A stretch of DNA of 5,136 bases. Source: DATMYQ01 sp035560935. GTDB lineage: Bacteria; Bacillota; Negativicutes; Sporomusales; Sporomusaceae. Numbering within the stretch: position 1 is the stretch's first letter; each line of letters begins with the position of its first letter. The notes under the pieces are model-generated. The model saw nothing but the letters and a program-made list of their open reading frames with translations. It did no database searches and was not told where the DNA came from. Made by a program: the position numbers and the translations under genes. Of this stretch, positions 5,057-5,136 are shown piece after piece. The DNA lies in NCBI GenBank assembly GCA_035560935.1, contig DATMYQ010000368.1:1-5136 (forward strand), written 5' to 3'.

Positions 5057-5086
5057 ATTGTACATTAAAACTATTGTATTATGCAA
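5057..5086 (-). promoter_or_regulatory. Probable promoter of arsM-arsN2
   Basis: On the minus strand TTGCAT (5086-5081) is followed by 18 bases and TACAAT (5062-5057), giving a -10 with five of six consensus bases. The predicted start lies near 5050, just before the AGAGGGGG binding site. Two direct copies of ATAGTT sixteen bases apart lie across the spacer and the -35 region. The surrounding region (5059-5136) is very AT-rich and I see no gene in it. Confidence 0.5.
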
Positions 5087-5136
5087 CTATAATTTTCATT
5101 TATTATTTTTTATTTTCTCACAAGAACAGTCGTGGT

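Noticed and set aside
5032..5058. Nine-residue N-terminal extension of ArsM from ATG 5058.
   Set aside because: It overlaps the predicted -10 box, and its codons include the AGAGGGGG binding site of the downstream ATG.
1..5136. CRISPR arrays, tRNA/rRNA genes, insertion sequences or attachment sites.
   Set aside because: No repeat-spacer pattern, transposase, tRNA cloverleaf or long terminal repeats were seen; the intergenic gaps are too short for most of these.

Overview
The window looks like a piece of a Firmicutes-type (low-to-mid GC, probably anaerobic) chromosome or genomic island. The evidence is strong AGGAGG-type ribosome binding sites before most genes, GTG starts, and protein families common in that group. 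I cannot name the species. The content is an arsenic-response neighbourhood: an ArsR repressor with the As(III)-binding CVCELC box, and an arsenite S-adenosylmethionine methyltransferase (ArsM) fused to an ArsN2-type GNAT acetyltransferase. No arsenite efflux pump or arsenate reductase lies inside the window.

Layout. Positions 116-1274 (+ strand) hold a run of very small genes: two paralogous AhpD/carboxymuconolactone-decarboxylase (CMD)-fold proteins (116-382 and 984-1274) flank a broken or recoded small zinc-ribbon-like ORF (468-701) and an 85-residue single-pass membrane protein with a coiled-coil tail (721-978). This run ends in a strong bidirectional terminator hairpin (1302-1350) and faces the converging minus-strand genes. 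The minus-strand block reads, in transcription order, arsM-arsN2 (5031-3766), then a separate arsR promoter (-35 TTGACA, 17 bp, -10 TAATAT) overlapped by a likely ArsR operator, a long leader with an 8-bp perfect hairpin inside a second stem, arsR (3601-3248), an ECF sigma factor (3218-2568) and an XdhC-family molybdenum-enzyme maturation protein (2510-1401).

How it may work together (inference). ArsR would release its promoter on As(III) and so switch on itself, the sigma factor and probably xdhC. The sigma factor, which has no recognisable anti-sigma gene next to it and carries a C-terminal Cys pair, would relay the signal to unknown targets. ArsM-ArsN2 would modify trivalent arsenic and possibly acetylate an arsenic compound. 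The CMD proteins, with CxxCxxxH redox centres and extra Cys-rich tails, would be thiol-redox or metalloid-handling partners.

The most striking shared property is that nearly every gene ends in, or begins with, an added cysteine cluster outside its catalytic core. This suggests a common thiol-reactive ligand such as As(III). That is a hypothesis; no sequence search was possible here.
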